Assembly: GCF_003048615.2 (NCBI RefSeq)
Contig: NZ_CP049263.1
Coordinates: forward strand, 620,001 to 684,000
Source: Campylobacter concisus
GTDB taxonomy: Bacteria > Campylobacterota > Campylobacteria > Campylobacterales > Campylobacteraceae
Direction: 5' to 3'
Length of the DNA: 64,000 nt
Shown here: piece by piece, positions 63,823-64,000 of the stretch
Numbering within the stretch: the first letter of the stretch is position 1
Layout of the letters: every line of letters starts with the position of its first letter
Translations under genes and position numbers: made by a program
The notes under the pieces: generated by a model
Told to the model about the DNA's origin: nothing
The model's database searches: none
Seen by the model: only the letters and a program-made list of their open reading frames with translations

Positions 63823-64000
63823 ATGCGTGAATACAAAAGATACTGGCTCGTACTTGTTGCTGTGCTGGTGGTTTGCTTTAGTATTTTAGGCTACTACGGC
63901 GTTGAGGTTTATAGAAATTCGCCTCCAGTTGTAAATTTCACTGACGAAAATGGCAAGGTCGTGATCGACAAAGAGAGTATCTATAAAGGTCAAGAGGCTT
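63823..64000 (+). CDS. norZ: quinol-dependent nitric oxide reductase (5' part only)
   Basis: First 59 codons. A start with AAAGGAG, a membrane helix (YWLVLVAVLVVCFSILGYYG), then EVYRNSPPVVNFTDENGKVV and IYKGQEA, the standard N-terminus of single-subunit qNOR (NorZ/NorB). It reduces two NO to N2O using menaquinol. The rest lies beyond the right edge, so the heme and FeB ligands cannot be checked. Confidence 0.88.
   Translation, partial: MREYKRYWLVLVAVLVVCFSILGYYGVEVYRNSPPVVNFTDENGKVVIDKESIYKGQEA

Overview
The window reads as chromosome of a Campylobacter, most likely from the C. concisus / C. curvus / C. showae side of the genus. The reasons are low-GC, A/T-ended codon use, frequent 'AAATTT' spacers, AAGGA(G) ribosome binding sites, and blocks of gene order that match C. 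jejuni as I remember it (ppa-adk-aspS-nadK-recN-cbrR-tatD; kdsC-lptC-lptA-engB-mrdA; metG-fbp-mobB-slt-yggT-gltX; ychF-pepA-dedA-apt-rpiB; lepB-folD-hemL-fliK-like-flhB-like; mqnC-M16-recG). The genus assignment is by synteny and family recognition only; no search was run.

Positions 1-2705 are the end of a mobile island. It holds the start of a type IV secretion operon (virB2, then virB3 running off the left edge), a 640-bp gene-free stretch packed with an AAAAAACCG motif, a P4-type tyrosine integrase, and a CAU-anticodon tRNA whose 3' end faces the integrase. The virB2-like pilin gene contains a (GA)16 tract between its start codon and its signal peptide. As written the tract puts the pilin out of frame (OFF), while 14 or 17 repeats would restore it (ON). 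This is the most striking feature of the window.

Positions 2800-18200 are housekeeping: nucleotide metabolism, DNA repair, a double-receiver diguanylate cyclase (cbrR), peptidoglycan lytic enzymes, hisB, LPS transport (kdsC-lptC-lptA) and PBP2. Positions 18200-35400 hold hcp, queC, ybeY, metG, fbp, mobB, slt, gltX, mscL, and then a CRP/FNR-type regulator followed by haoC-haoA (tetraheme quinol dehydrogenase plus octaheme hydroxylamine-oxidoreductase-like protein). Positions 35400-51200 hold ychF-pepA-dedA-apt-rpiB, a DUF4139 protein, an M50 protease, lepB, folD, a cytochrome c, hemL, an atpZ-like gene, an MFS gene, fliK-like and flhB-C-terminal-like genes, and a receiver-less cheB with cheR. 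Positions 51200-64000 hold an MFS exporter, two NlpE-like lipoproteins, SPFH/NfeD proteins, a tiny metal-ligand-rich lipoprotein, mqnC, an M16 pseudoprotease, recG, a FecBCD-type ABC transporter, and the first 59 codons of a quinol nitric oxide reductase (norZ).

One functional theme joins distant parts. Hcp (hydroxylamine/NO), HaoCA (nitrite to hydroxylamine or ammonia) and NorZ (NO) all handle reactive nitrogen intermediates. hcp and norZ each have a TTGA(T/C)-N4-(G/A)TCA(A/T) box at about -41, and a CRP/FNR-family regulator with an FNR-like E-x-x-S-R recognition helix but no iron-sulfur cysteines lies directly upstream of haoCA. I infer a small nitrogen-oxide regulon.
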